Part shown: one piece after another, positions 1 through 11,952 of the stretch | Numbering within the stretch: position 1 is the stretch's first letter | Layout of the letters: the number at the start of each line of letters is the position of its first letter | From: Hyaloperonospora brassicae | Taxonomy: Eukaryota; Oomycota; Peronosporomycetes; Peronosporales; Peronosporaceae | NCBI GenBank assembly: GCA_947650285.1 | Contig: CANTFL010000608.1 | Span: 372,001-436,000, forward strand | Reading direction: 5' to 3' | DNA length: 64,000 nt | Notes under the pieces: model-generated | Seen by the model: only the letters and a program-made list of their open reading frames with translations | Databases searched by the model: none | What the model was told of the DNA's origin: nothing | Position numbers and translations under genes: made by a program

Positions 1-554
1 TGAAGGATCCACTTGATGACCAGCGCGTTCATCGGGAGCCTAAAGCATCTTTGGCCGTACAGCCTGCATCCGTTTGGCAGTCTAAACAGAAGATGAAGCG
101 TGAAGTCAGAAAGCAAAACAGCCAACCTACAAGCAGCGTTTTTGGCGGAGTACCAGTAACACAGCAAAAGGAAACGTGCCGGTACTGCAACCGAAGCTTT
201 GCCGAAGGTCGACTTGCCAAGCACGAGGCTGTCTGCCCACGAGTGTTTGGCAACGAAGGCTCGTGGGGACGTGGAACTTCATCAAACCAAGTTTCTCCTC
301 CGAGCCGAAGGAGTGCAAGTGTCGAAATTTTATCGAAACCTGCAGGATTGATGGCATCGAGTTCGCACAAACAGAAAGACCACACGCTGCAACACAGCTA
401 TATCGAGCATAAAGCCACGCTTGTGCTTTGTCCATGTTGCCGTCGAAAGTTTGCGCCCTCGGGTGCGCAGCAACACATCGCGATCTGCAAAGGAGTCCAG
501 AACCGCCCCAAGAACTCGATTCCGCTTCGTCACGACTACACGATTGCGGGCTAG
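1..554 (+). CDS. C-terminal part of a ZC2HC-type zinc-finger protein (5' end outside window)
   Basis: The frame is open from base 3 and ends at TAG 552-554, so about 183 residues are visible and the start codon lies upstream. Two C2HC fingers can be seen, each with the spacing C-x2-C-x11-H-x3-C. The first is at 177-236 (begins CRYCNRSF, ends HEAVC) and the second at 429-488 (begins CPCCRRKF, ends HIAIC). Paired fingers of this shape define the ZC2HC1 family, which in protists and animals is often linked to cilia or flagella, but the biochemical role is poorly known. Between the fingers the protein is Ser-rich and basic, probably disordered. The 20 residues after finger 2 are basic and end the protein. 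No intron is needed in the visible part. A family-level call is safe; a specific function is not. Confidence 0.8.
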   Translation, partial: KDPLDDQRVHREPKASLAVQPASVWQSKQKMKREVRKQNSQPTSSVFGGVPVTQQKETCRYCNRSFAEGRLAKHEAVCPRVFGNEGSWGRGTSSNQVSPPSRRSASVEILSKPAGLMASSSHKQKDHTLQHSYIEHKATLVLCPCCRRKFAPSGAQQHIAICKGVQNRPKNSIPLRHDYTIAG

Positions 555-2419
555 TTGATCGGAGATATTTAGCGAGAAGAGGCATTCGCTTTTGCAACCG
601 GTATGTGGTCATTTCTCTATACTTTGAGGGAGCCGTTTGACGTCAATTGTGCTAATATGTGGACATGTGTGATGCAGTTTGCTGCGATCGTAGATCCAGC
701 GCACACTCTTTCAAGACGCCTGCTGCATGTGTCAAAGGTCCTGATACTAATCTGGTGCCTTTTCTGATAACAGACGCCGACAGCGCGTGCGATCTTCTTC
801 GTCTTGGGGCAGCTGACCGCTAGCGCGTATTTAATTTCAGCGCTTGAGACGCCCATGCAAGCCCTATCTTTTGAGCACACACAGCATGTTGGATCACGCT
901 TGCTCCTTCTTTACCGCTAGTGCAAACAGCTCGTAAGCCGTTTTTGACTGGTTTGTGTCAGCAAACTCATGCGATACTCTAGCGTGGGACCAAACTTGCC
1001 TCAACACAAGTCAATCTCGCGACCGCACAAGCAATGTGCTGTGATTGTTGACCAAGCATCGTCTTCGAGGCCTCTACAAGATGGATGTAACTCTTCTTTC
1101 TTGCAGCAAAAGTATTGTGCGGTACCTTCGTGACCCAAGTTACTCATAGCAATGTTGAAAAGTGAACATGACGCTGCTTTTCTCGCCAATAGCTCTCACA
1201 CACGTGTCAGATAAAGCACACAGTGCTCATGTGATTTCTTTCGAGCTGCAAGCAATGTCAACTATTGCCACGTGCTTTAGTAGCATACGCTTGCACAAGC
1301 GCTGAATCTCCGTACTCTTCATGTTCAGTAGCTATCTCGCATTTGGCAACGTAGCCTTATAGAGCTTACGAGTGCTTTTTATGGCATATGGTAGATAGCC
1401 TCGGCGACGATTTCGAGCTGCAACGCATGTGGCAGTGGACACGCTGAGTTTCCCCGTAGATATCTTTCATGGATTGGCTTTGACATCGATTGATGAATCT
1501 TCTGGTTTCAAAGTCATACTGACTACTGACTGCGAACGTTGACTGCGTTTTTAAGTACGCGTCTAACAATCTTGAACGTCATATGCTGAGGTACTAGATC
1601 AATACAGCTTCGTGCATGTCGAGACAGGAAACGATGAGCTCATATAATATGTGCGCTTTGATATAGTTAACTCAATTTGCAAGCTGAGCTCAATCGAGGG
1701 GCTTGCATTCGACTCGCCGTGTGCGCGCCCTCGTATAAGTGTTGTGAATCGTTTGGCTCAGAACACATGTAACCTATGCCTTGACTACATTCAGCTACGT
1801 CTCGCCTACAGCCTCCAAAGGAACAGGGCAGAATTAAGATGTGAAGGGGGTCAATGAAGCCCTTCACATCTCTTGCGTACATTCCCACCTCGGTTTTGTC
1901 TCTTACACTAGAGCGCTTTGCTTGTCAGTGTATATATTGTCATCGGAATGCGAGTTGGGGTCATCAGTAAGCTCAGTGGCAATCAGTCTAACAAATGAAA
2001 TTGTCTGTCTTCGTGGCTGGAGGTTTTCAATGATCTCACGAACACACATTTTTTATTGTCATATAATGGAGTTTGTCTTCGTGACTAAAGTCTTGTCAAG
2101 AAATGGCACCTATACAGCATATCACACAACATTTGATAACTTTATGGCACTGGTATATGAACCAGAATTGAGTGAAACAACGCACTCGTTCTTCTTCTTC
2201 TTCTTCTTTTATGTGTTGACAAATCTGTAGCGGAGCTGGTATAGCTCTTATCCAGAGGAAGGCTTCCTTCTCAACGAGCAATTTAGTTCTTTAAAACGAA
2301 CCCGACTCTACGAGTCAACAAGCTCAAAGCTTAAGGTCCGTGTTCAAGGGACCAAACGAATCAGTAAATCAACAGCACAGAGTGCTCAAAGTCGACACCT
2401 TAGCAAGGCTTGACAATTC
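555..2419. other. Intergenic region without recognisable gene
   Basis: Only short ORFs with no recognisable motif on either strand. The first 100-200 bases are likely the 3' UTR of the ZC2HC gene. A short TTC microsatellite lies near 2190. Confidence 0.6.
2189..2208 (+). repeat. (TTC)n microsatellite
   Basis: Six to seven uninterrupted TTC units followed by a T run. Confidence 0.85.
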
Positions 2420-2567
2420 TTTAAAAGGGAAAATAACAAAATGCTCCATTTAATCACGAAAATAATAAATGCCCCAGATAATTGGAAAATAACAAAAGGC
2501 CCACGTCCTAAAATACTCAAGTTAGTGTGGTACACACGTCCCTAAACGTTTTCGTTTACCATTTTAC

Positions 2568-2699
2568 GGCCGTGAATAACCCCGCCCGGTTCGGGGAGCC
2601 GCGGAGAGGGTTTTGCCGCGGGCGTGCTGCGCTTGCAGCCACCAGTTGCAAAACCCTCTCCGCGGCCCGGCCCCAAACAGGCGGGGGTTGGTCACGGCC
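2568..2699. repeat. GC-rich imperfect inverted repeat (hairpin)
   Basis: The core arms 2599-2616 (CCGCGGAGAGGGTTTTGC) and 2648-2665 are perfect reverse complements over 18 bases, with a 31-base loop. The pairing continues imperfectly outward to GGCCGTGA at 2568 and TCACGGCC ending at 2699. The segment is much more GC-rich than its surroundings. Confidence 0.85.
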
Positions 2700-2718
2700 A
2701 GCCCCAGTCGTTCTGTGC

Positions 2719-2902
2719 TAATGTTGTTGATACTGATGATATTGCTTTTGTTTTTGTTCTTTCAGTAGCTATTGTTGATGTTGTTACTGCTACTGGTGAT
2801 GATACTGCTGTTGTTATTGTAGGTGATATTGTTGATGTTGTTGGTGCTACTGGTGATGCTACTGCTGTTGCTGCTACTGCCACTGTTGTTATTGTAGGTG
2901 CT
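2719..2902. repeat. Degenerate NNT/GNT triplet repeat tract
   Basis: About 180 bases are built almost entirely from GTT, GAT, GCT, ACT, ATT and GGT triplets with strict three-base periodicity. Plus-strand reading gives Val/Asp/Ala/Thr-rich peptide and minus-strand reading gives Asn/Ser-rich peptide. A longer unit (near 2774-2829 and again near 2829-2899, each ending GTTATTGTAGGTG) is duplicated. Confidence 0.7.
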
Positions 2903-3266
2903 GCGCTTGAGTTGTTTGAAGTGTGGCTGCGTCATGGTTCTCGACATGAGAGGCGCGTCTCAAGAGAAGCGTGGTGGGCGCAGGATACAGAGGAAGTGAG
3001 CTTGGACATTGTGCTGCTTCGCTACAAGGTTCGTACATCAGATTTAGAGCCAGCATATTCTGACTCGCGTAATCTTATTAAGAGCGTGGCGCCTTACAGC
3101 ATATATCCTTATCAGGTGAATAAGAAATGCAGAACGCCTACGTGGGCGCGGGCAAACGTGACGTAAGTGGTGAATGAGCACTGTGTAGCGTCATAGAATT
3201 GTCTGCGAAGACATCCGATACACTGCTAATACCAATCTTCCAACTTGTTTGCCGGTGACGTCGCAG

Positions 3267-3581
3267 TCAATTCTTAAATACATCCTGACCATTGGCACCT
3301 TGGAATATGGCCTGGCAACTCATCTTGTTGTGACCATAAGATGCACCAAATCTGCAGCGATTGTGTTTCTTTTTCACTATCTTTACGGCCACCTCCTTCG
3401 CGATTAGTAATCGTTTAGGAGCATTCCTGTGTTTTGTGAGAGGCAAGAGTACGTCTAGGATGACGGTAATGGCTTTGGGGGTAAACTTCTTCTCCAAAAA
3501 CCAGTGTGTATCGGTCGCAGCAGCGTTGACTTGCCCTTGTACTTCGATAGAGGTACGGTTCGAGCTGGTAGCTATTTAGTA
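3267..3581 (-). pseudogene. ORF remnant with zinc-knuckle-like motif, possible transposase fragment
   Basis: A minus-strand reading frame of about 100 residues, bounded by stops and lacking an ATG at its head. It contains the segment CRFGASYGHNKMSC, which resembles a C-x2-C-x4-GH-x4-C zinc knuckle with the second Cys replaced by Gly. Knuckles of the form CxxCGxxGHNKxTC occur near the C-terminus of many MULE transposases, and this piece lies inside the inverted ends described for 2420-3757. No catalytic residues are visible. I treat it as a broken fragment. It could equally be an unrelated ORF. Confidence 0.35.
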
Positions 3582-3757
3582 TGTTGCATTCGGGCATAAA
3601 AAGGCCAAAAAGGTATGCTTAAATCACTTGCTACCTCGACTACTGCCAACGTCTATCTCACTTGCTGCTGTCGATCCTCTTCCATTAATACTAGGACGTG
3701 GGGCATTTTTTTGCTTTCCAAATTATCTGGGGCATTTCTTTAGTTTTCCCTTTTTAA

Positions 3758-4453
3758 ACGACCTGAGACGCCTTAGAAAGGCACGTGTCGATGAAAGATC
3801 AAAAGGGGAACTGAACTTTGTTTTGTTGTGTGTGAAACGAAACCTTACCCTAAAAGAACCGAACCTAGACACTAATGCTCTAGATTAGTACCCTTTTAAA
3901 GATCTTGTATCTGCTAGCTGACACAAGACAGTCCCCAACAACTGATAAGGTGTTTTAATATCGCTTTTGATGGGATCTAATGTCTAATGTGAGCCACACA
4001 GGTTGTAACGGTCATTAACAGACGTGCAACCCTGTTACAAAAGACGTATGACGGAGATAACATTCATCAATAGTCTACCCGCAATGATCTTGCTATAGAA
4101 CAGCTGTCACACGTTCAATACATTTCTAACGAGCCATCGTTCGGTCCTCGATGCCGTACAAATATTCTACAGAGTATATGACTAGCGTTGGTCACGATCT
4201 CGTCGGACGTAACAATTTGTAGCAGTTGAGCCGCATCAATATCGTCTCGGTCAATAGTTGCTGCTTTACCAGCAAACACCAACCCACAAGCTTGGATCAT
4301 TGTCGTCACATAATTATTACTTCGCACAAGGATCCGATCAGTGATCGCATGCGCTTTCCTGAGTATGAGCACATTCGTATTGCTGAAAGCATCAACAAAG
4401 ATGTCTAAAATGCTACAAGCTTTTTGCATAAATTTTATGGAGATGGCATTATT
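3758..4453. other. Intergenic region, one unrecognised ORF
   Basis: A minus-strand ORF at 4115-4429 (104 codons) has ordinary composition, but I recognise no family. The rest shows nothing. The region ends at the first base of the E1 left LTR. Confidence 0.5.
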
Positions 4454-4820
4454 TGAAACGGGGCACCAATTACTACGTACTGGTCAACCAGTACGGAGTT
4501 TATAATCACTGACTGCAGTGATAGCCAGTGCCCTGCTAGGTGTATAAATACACAGAGGAATATAGAACGACTAAGGCATAGGCTTTAGTCGTGGTAAAAG
4601 CAAAACTGTTATTTAATATAATTAAGTCATATCAATCTTGTTTCTCTGATTGCCCTGACTTAATTAGTTAGATCTAACTAAGCGTATGATGACGTCTAAT
4701 CACCACCTCCCAACAATATCATCATGCTCTGTGATATTGTTGAAAGAATATCCAACGTAATATTATTTATTGTGATATTGTCCTGAGTGACAATATCATG
4801 TAACGGGCTTTCCCGTTACA
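4454..4820 (-). repeat. LTR of E1, left (3' LTR relative to pol)
   Basis: On the plus strand it runs from TGAAACGGGG to CCCGTTACA. It matches the reverse complement of the solo LTR at 37761-38199 along its length but lacks about 80 bases in the middle (the GCGCGC...GATATCAACC segment). It contains hairpins at 4476-4495 (CGTACTGGT / ACCAGTACG) and just downstream (ATCACTG / CAGTGAT), and a terminal palindrome TGTAACGGG-N4-CCCGTTACA at its right end. Confidence 0.85.
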
Positions 4821-4947
4821 TCACTCCCCCTTAACTGATAGTAACCATGTGACTATAGAAACTTTGTGGCTACTCGTTGGATGCCAACGGGACGGGAGTA
4901 CTTGTTGGTCAGACCCTTTCATTCTGACTTTGCATCGCATAGTTAAC

Positions 4948-6540
4948 ATGTCTATGCGAGGTGAGTTAAAGACTACACAGTCTGCTACTGCGCCAGCCTC
5001 TGCGTCAGACGATTCGTCGTCTGCTGCTCATTCTCGGCCTGCAGCAAGTGTATCTGCACGCTCATGTGGTATCGCACCTCATGCACACAGTGATCCCGAG
5101 CTAGGGGTAAGCTGCTCTGGCAAGTCAGATGTGCCTAACTCGGGGAAGGCTTTAAAGGCATCACGCTCACCTGCGGTACATCGTTCATCAAGAGACGTAC
5201 CGAACGAACAGACTCGCGAAATGTGCCACAGTCTGTTTGGCAGCGATAATTAAAATAGTGATGAGTATAATAACTCATCACAACAGTCAACTCGTGCGCC
5301 TTCGCACGAGCACGTTAAAGATGGCGCGAGCCGTCGTCATACTGAACACCGTGGTCACAGCAAAGGTACCACGTCGAAGCGTGATGAGCTGAAGCCGTGG
5401 CGTTTGCCGGAACAGCCTATTAATAGCTTGCCTCACGAGACAAGTCAACACCACCGAATTCCCGTATTCGATGCGAGTGAGCTTTATGGTTTAAGTTTCA
5501 GCGCGAAAGTTCTTCGTGCTGAAGAAGACTTTTATCTCGGTGCTTTCTTCACGCACCGATAATACAATGGCTACCAAAAGAGTGACAAGGCCTCGCTTTT
5601 GGCGGCGTGGAACGCGTTCGTCCAAAATTCTTGACATTTTGGACGAGAAGGATGGCTCCAAAATATTTTAAGCAGTAAGCATCAAGTTTGGAAAGAAAAC
5701 GCCAATCGGTGCAAGGTACCGGCTGTATCGTTTGTCGAGTAAGGCAGGCATTCCTTGCCTCACTTGGGAGATCCTTGTGCGAGTTGTGTTGACAACTCGC
5801 AACGTGCACATAGGAACGTCTATTCCCTAAGTTTGCCCTGGGGAAGGGCACACATCTCGGCTGATATGCGGGGCGCGATTGCAAACTTGCAATCAGTCTA
5901 CAAGCGCCAAAAGCGCGTGTTTACCGATGGTCCCGAGGACCAATCGGATGAGTCTCGTCGTACTGGTGGACGAGACCCTTAACATCAGCCACCAGCTGGG
6001 ATCGAGGTTTCCAGTTGTCATAATATGGTGGGTACCCACGCCAGCGGACAAGGTATGTTGTTCGCTCCCCGTTCTTCAAGTGGTGGCTCAAGATACTCCT
6101 CACGTGAAAGCGTCGACCACTGTAAGAAGCTTCCAGTGGCTCCGGTGGTGGTGAAAAGACAAGGTCCGGCTCATCTGCCGGGCCTGCAGGAGCCTTTGGG
6201 AAACCATGAACGTTACCTGAACGATTCGAGGGAGGACGTCGATTACGAGTACGAGTGTCGGCGTGACTTGGTGGCGACCGTACGATGTTTCCGTGACGAT
6301 CGGGAGAAAGACCGATCGGGTTTCGCATTCGCTCAGCTTGAGAAAGAACGCGAGAGGCGCCATTTGCGCGACGGGATAGAGGCGGCTTGTCGCGAGACTG
6401 CGATGCTGAAAGACCAACATGATAGTTTTGTCCGTGACCACAAGAATTTGTTGGGGATTATTGAGGGTGCCGGCTACCTCCGCTCTCGGAAGAGGTCTCG
6501 TGCTGATAGTACGGGCGGAGACGACCGACATATAACGTAG
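4948..6540 (+). pseudogene. E1 antisense ORF (opposite to pol), broken copy with C-terminal coiled coil
   Basis: This plus-strand gene runs opposite to gag-pol. The first frame starts at ATG 4948 (a second ATG at 4954 is the one conserved in element A) and gives a Ser/Ala-rich stretch with HSLFGSDN before a stop at 5251-5253. Homology to the element A protein continues in broken frames through KPWRLPE (about 5393), AEEDFYLG (about 5520) and onward. The last part, 6025-6540, is open. It holds SVDH, a long charged heptad region (DREKDRSGFAFAQLEKER) and a basic tail GYLRSRKRSRADST that looks like a nuclear localisation signal. The 3' half is antisense to the pol linker and chromodomain. The function is unknown. 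The match to element A in this frame is plain, and the lesions make this copy non-functional. Confidence 0.6.
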
Positions 6541-9500
6541 GATGCGTGCGCATCATGCGAGGCAACTCAATCGTGTATGCATTGCCCTTGCGGTGCAACA
6601 CACGAAAGGGACCAATGTATCTCGGGAGTTGTTTACTACTGCCGACATTAGTGACTACATGTCCAGGCAGGTTTACCGTAGACAGCAGTACTAGGTCGTT
6701 AATTTTAAATGAAAGAACATTTGGTCTTCAATTCTTGTCTGCGTTCCGTTTCTGGCGGTTCACCGCACTTGAGATGAAGTCCTGAACGAAACGGACTACC
6801 GCATCTCGAGTCAGCAGGAAGTTCTCTGCTGACCCGTTGTTTTGTCTTTCAGTGCGCTTCGTGCGCACTGATAAGAGATTCTTCTCTTCTTCAGCGAGGT
6901 TGTCCACTTCCTCGCTGGATAATCGTTGACAATGCTGCATATTCCAGCATCGTCATCATTGTCTGAAGTAGCAGCAGCGTCATTGCTACTGCTGAGATTA
7001 GCTTCTTCGATGTCGACATTATCGACATCGGCATCAAACTTATCGACGTGTGCGATGGTACGTGATGAGCAAGAGCCAAAACGGGTTTTTCTCGAGCAAG
7101 TCCCTTCCCTTCTTAACCCGTAGTCACGCTGTGATAGGGAGGGAATACGTGGGTGGCGCAAGCCATTTACGTAGAACGGTGTATGCGTCGTGGACACATG
7201 CACGAAGTTGTTGATGACGAATTCGACCATTGGCAAGAAGTCACTCCAACTCGAGAACGAGTGGACATATCCTCGAAGAGATACTTCGAGGACACGGTTT
7301 GCACGTTCTGTCTAACCATATGTTTCAGGATGGTCAGTGATTGACATCTTCATACGCGTTACGAGCTATCGGAACACAAATTGCCAAAACTCTTCCGTAA
7401 ACCGAAGACCATGGTCGGATACGAGTTCACGGGGTAACCCGTGGAGTCAAAACACTGTGTCGATGAAGACACGCTCACATTTGTGTGCAGAGATCGACTC
7501 AGGGACCGCAGTACGATGGACCATATTGGTGGAACGATCCACAAACACAAGAATACCATTATTCTTGTGCGTTTCTTTGGTGTAACCCGAAGTCAAAGTC
7601 CATGGAAACGAACTCCCAACATTCTGCCGGCACCGGCAGAGGTTGCAACGGTGCACGGGATGAAGGACTAGGCTTCACCCGTTGGCAGATCTCGCAAGAA
7701 CGAATGTACTTGCGGACAAACTGATACTGACGGGGCCAGTAAAATTCGCGACTCACAGTAAGGTGAGTCTTTTCCCTTTCACAACGCCCGCCTGATGGTA
7801 CATTGTGACTTTAGAACATGATACGTATTCGAAAATCATCATGATGGGGAACGACAACACGAGGAGCGTCGTCAGCGTCCGCTGTGTAGCACATCAGACC
7901 ATTGCGAGTCGTATACCAATCTAAAGAGGAACGCTACAGAGCCGGCAAATCCGACAAGGATTTCCGGGATGGATTCGCAAGACGATCCACCAAACGGACG
8001 GTATTCGTATCTACTGCGTACGCCTTCCACACGTCGTCGAGTAAAGGCGACGAAGGCACGAGGACTGAAAGCGCCGCAATGGTGGGCAAGGCCTCACTTT
8101 TGACGTGTGTAGTCGGCTCGGAATCGGGCCGACGTGATAGCGCATTAGCGACGACGTTAAGTCATACTGGTTTGTACTCCACGTAAAAATATTCTCCGCG
8201 AAGAAGGACAGACACCTCGCCATTCTTCGCGAGAGGTGTGGACTGTTTAAGGCCGTTCATAATGACGCATGGTCCGTATAAAAGGTGAACGAACTATCTC
8301 CGAGGAGATAGACGCGAAACTTAGCGAGTGCGTACTTCATGGCAAGGAGTTCCTTGTCATGCACTGGGTAATTGCGTTCAGCTGGTTGCAGCTGATGCGA
8401 TTGATATCAGAAGACGCGCTCCGCGCTGTCAATGCCATATTGCATCAACGCACAGCCGATTGGAAAATCGCTGGCGTCACAGACCACAAGGAAATTTTGT
8501 CCAAATCTGCAATCGCCGAGATGGGAGATTGCATCAAGCTCTGCTTGATACCCTTAAAGAAACGCTGACAGTCAGCGTTCCATGACCACTTCACATTTTT
8601 ATTAAGCAAGCAAGTAATATGAACAGTCATCTCGGCGTAGTTGCGCGAGTACTTGTGCAAGTACACCACTAGCCCCAGAAACTTTCGCAGTTCCTTGACA
8701 CCGACTGGCACTGGCCAGTCGGTGATCGCCTTGATCTTTTCGGGATCAGGGCGTACGCCGTGTTTACCCACGATGCACCCAAGAAGTGATATTTAGCTAG
8801 CCACGAATATACACTCTTTGAGGTTTGCGTACAACTTATGCTTGCGCATAAGTTGAAGGACTTGACGAACGTTAGTACTATGAACTTCAACGTCCGCCTT
8901 TCCGTCCATAGCCCGGCTATGGGCGAACACATCGTCGAAGTAACCCGGTGCGAAGTCTCGCACCGGTCTCAACAGATTTTTAAAACATCTTTTGAATGTT
9001 GCAGGGGCATTACTCAGTCCCTGTTGCATCACTATCCACTACCACATCATACCGCTGGGGGTGATCACAGCTGTGTACGGGATGCCCCGTTCACGCATAA
9101 GGATCTGATAGAACCCATCCATCAGATCCATGAACGAAAAGATGGTACTCTTTGACCTACCATCTATTATTACGTCCTTTCTCGGTATCGGCGTCTGAGC
9201 CAATACCGTTGCAGCATTCAACTTGTTGAATGCGTGCACTTTCCGCCATCCTCCTGTGGGTTTTCGCACACAGAAGGTCGGAGAGCTGTGAGGGGAAGTT
9301 GATTCCCTCACATGGCCCGCTGCTAAGCGATCGGCAAAGAACTTGTCGATCGCTAGTACTTGTTCACGAGGCAGTGGCCACTGCTTCATGACACAGTACT
9401 TCGAGCCCGGTCTGAGCTCGATCTCGTGTCGAGTGCCTTTGTCCTTAGGCAACTCGCAAGGTACGGATTCAGGGAACACATCCCTGAATTCGATCAAATT

Positions 9501-10779
9501 CTTGTAAAAAGGATTTACCTGAAGCGGCTTCCAGGATTGAGACGTGTATCGATCAATCCGAATCTTCTCATCGCGTTCACTTTCTTCCATCGATCATCTA
9601 CTAAGAACCCGTTCGTTCTCAGCAAATACTGTTGCCGACCGAATTTCGGCCTCATACTCATCCTCTGTGACGAGTATGCAGATCTGCTTGACTTTGCCAC
9701 TACGCGGATCAGGCAAGAATCATTTCGATTCTAGCGTTGGCAACTGAGTTATCTCCGAAGTTAACTTCGGAGGCACAATCCGAATAAGCGTATGAGCGCC
9801 TACACTTGATCCGTCATTGACCAAGACGTTCAACGTCTCGGTTTCTTCCTGGGATCTTGCTTCCACAGGTTGCTGAGGGCCTGATCCCTCAGAAAGTGAC
9901 TCTTGAGGAATTCCTTCCTCAAGTACGTGGGGACTTATTCCCTCGACGTCTTCCGACTGTGGCTGTGCAACCACAGTCAGGCATCGGTCCTATACGGTAG
10001 ACTCTCCAGTCTACCTAGGATGTCCATGTTTCTCTTCGAAGGCAACATGTTTCTTCTGTCTAAGATGCTGCCCGCTAGGCATGCATCCATGTCCCGGTCC
10101 ACTCGACTTATTCGAGTGGTGGACCTTCGGCGCAGCCTGTACTTCTACACAGCCGCCGGGAGCTTGCTCCACAGTGTAGTGATCAACTACACTGTGATCT
10201 TGTGCAGTCGTGCTAACGATCGTACCGCAAGTGAGGCCATCGCACTCACTCGCAGAACTACCACACGCTTGTGGGCGCTCCAAGATGTTCATCAGATGGC
10301 CATCTGATGAACAAGTGGCAGGCATCTTCACGGATCGATGCTGCCAGCTCACTCTTGGCTCGTATCTTCTGAGCCAAGGTAATCTCAGGATGACATCAAA
10401 TTTGTCATCCAGATCTAGTACGATGAAGTCATCATCGTACTGTTCGCCCTCTAACGTGTCGTGGATTCCGACTACACGTTTATTAACGGTAATCGATGCG
10501 CCTGTTGCAAGGCGCACCGTCATCCTCGTGAGGGGGAATATCGCGCTCAACGAACTTGAGCCTACAACCCTCTAGTAACTGACGACGAAAAAAGTTGTTC
10601 GACGCCCCACAGTCTACTAGGGTACGAAGTGACAAATCATTTGTCGCTTCCAACTTCATGGTGGTGAGCGAAACGTCATCACCAGGTGCAGAGACACACA
10701 ACGATTGCGTCTCGGGAGCAACTTTCGTCAAGAACTTTGCAATTTCTCTTGAGGTTGCCAGATCAGCAGGGTGCTCCAC
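5921..10779 (-). pseudogene. E1 pol (protease, RT, RNase H, integrase, chromodomain), multiply broken
   Basis: Reading right to left on the minus strand: protease at 10779-10011 with LVDCGASNNF (the catalytic triad reads D-C-G), frameshifted near 10535 where a run of G is one base longer than in element A. RT at 9590-8445 has the FMDLMDGFYQ block and YFDDVF, with Trp-stop-Trp near 9037 where A has Trp-Glu-Trp. RNase H remnants follow to about 8190. Integrase pieces at 7756-6811 include C-x2-C (CEICQR) and MDFDFG. A GPY/F remnant comes next, and the chromodomain is in 6328-5921 (LVRWRGYPPYYDNWKPRSQL). In-frame stops between protease and RT (TAG in STV-stop-DRC, and TGA after LESK near 9719) are identical to those of element A. 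It cannot make an active polyprotein. Confidence 0.85.
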
Positions 10780-11945
10780 CCTTAATGATCCCGATCATTT
10801 TTTGATGACCCGCTTCGCTGTTCCGGTTTTGCAACAGCGTTAGACCCACGCTCATTGCCCTTCTTGGCGAATGGTCGTCCATTTCGCTCAGTACTAACTG
10901 GTACTGGGCGTGGGGCAATACACTCGTAAGCGTAGTGTTCTAGCTTCTAGCAGAGATTGCATTTCTGCAATCGCTTGTTGTTTGAAGAGCGAAGTCTCTC
11001 GCTCTCAACATAACAGAGGTTCATGGGTTCTGGACCTCTGTTCTTTTGTCGTCTTGGAGGACATAAGAGCTCGAGCTATCATGAGCCTGTCTCATGCTAT
11101 AGTCTTCTTGTTTCGCAGCTGCGATCGCTTGCTCTATCGTATTTAAATCTAAGCGGAACAGGTGGTTCCTGACGGGGCCGTCTGCGAGCCCTTGCATGAA
11201 CTCAGTAATCAACGTGTGTTCATGAACTGGATTAGCAGTTATACTACTAGCGAGGAGCCGTATATGCTTAGCATAAGCGTGCACATCACGCTTACCCTGT
11301 TTGAGTTTCAGGAGCTCTGATCGAGCCCTGAACTCAGCCTGTGGCGATTCAAACGTCTGTTTGAGCCGGGTCTTGAAGGATTACAGCGAACCAAAAGCAT
11401 ATGGAGCTCATCTCGAGCCCCAAGGCCCAAGTCTTGGTACGTCCTGCCAATTCGGCTTGAGCAAATATGAGTATTATATGCTCATCGTTAATACGACGTG
11501 CTCTTATGGCTCTGTCGAGCTCGACGAATTATAATAACAGGGAGTCTTCCTTGACTCTTCTGTACTTGGAGATATTGACCTTCAAGAATTCGGGACGACG
11601 TGTGTGTCGACCCGCCCACAGCAGCATGATATTGCTGCTGTTTCAACATCTCTGTCCGTCAAGCACCGAGTTCTTTTAAGTGCTCGGCATGTTGAGAGCC
11701 TTGTTGGTGAAGCAAGGCTGCCTTCTCCTTTTCGGCGACACATTCATTTTGAATGAACCTGGCTATGGCGGCATGTTGTTAGTCTCTATCTAGAGACTAC
11801 AACATGGCGCTAATAGCATTTTAGCCTACTTATACGTCCTACCGCACTCCATTCGATGTTACCCAAATGTTTAAATTTCTCGCGTGTGACGTGAAAGGTT
11901 TCCTTCTCATCTAACATGCTCATGAAAGACGAAGTTGCTGTGGTC
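10780..11945 (-). pseudogene. E1 gag, broken
   Basis: The best-preserved part is 11284-11021, which reads HAYAKHIRLLASS...EHTLITEFMQGLADGPV and matches the C-terminal half of the retrotransposon gag domain found in element A. The zinc-knuckle region at about 10915-10970 reads C-x2-C, then a stop codon, then x-HYAYEC, so the CCHC box is interrupted. Upstream Gag is visible only as scattered fragments in different frames. Gag would form the particle and bind the genomic RNA. This copy cannot do so. Confidence 0.7.
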
Positions 11946-11952
11946 GCTGGAA

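Larger units (their letters stand above)
2420..3757. mobile_element. Candidate decayed DNA transposon with inverted ends (MULE-like?)
   Basis: The left end 2420-2510 and the right end 3691-3757 are inverted copies of each other. Both contain TTTAAAA(A)GGGAAAA, ATGCCCCAGATAATT and CCCACGTCCTA in that order, reading inward. The left copy carries an extra degenerate unit of the GGAAAA...ATGCYCC motif, so it has a short internal tandem duplication. Long, internally repetitive inverted ends are typical of Mutator-like elements. Inside are a GC-rich hairpin (2568-2699), a degenerate triplet tract (2719-2902) and a minus-strand ORF remnant with a zinc-knuckle-like motif (3267-3581). No target-site duplication was confirmed and no transposase catalytic motif was recognised. 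The transposon reading is an inference from the ends. Confidence 0.45.

Noticed and set aside
1841..2230. Plus-strand ORF of 129 codons
   Set aside because: No motif, ends in a Phe run coded by the TTC microsatellite, and sits in otherwise non-coding sequence.
2624..3166. Plus-strand ORF of 180 codons
   Set aside because: Its frame arises from a GC-rich hairpin and a triplet repeat tract. No domain and no sensible start.
6025..6540. Independent cellular coiled-coil gene
   Set aside because: It aligns with the antisense segment of element A and sits inside the E1 retrotransposon.
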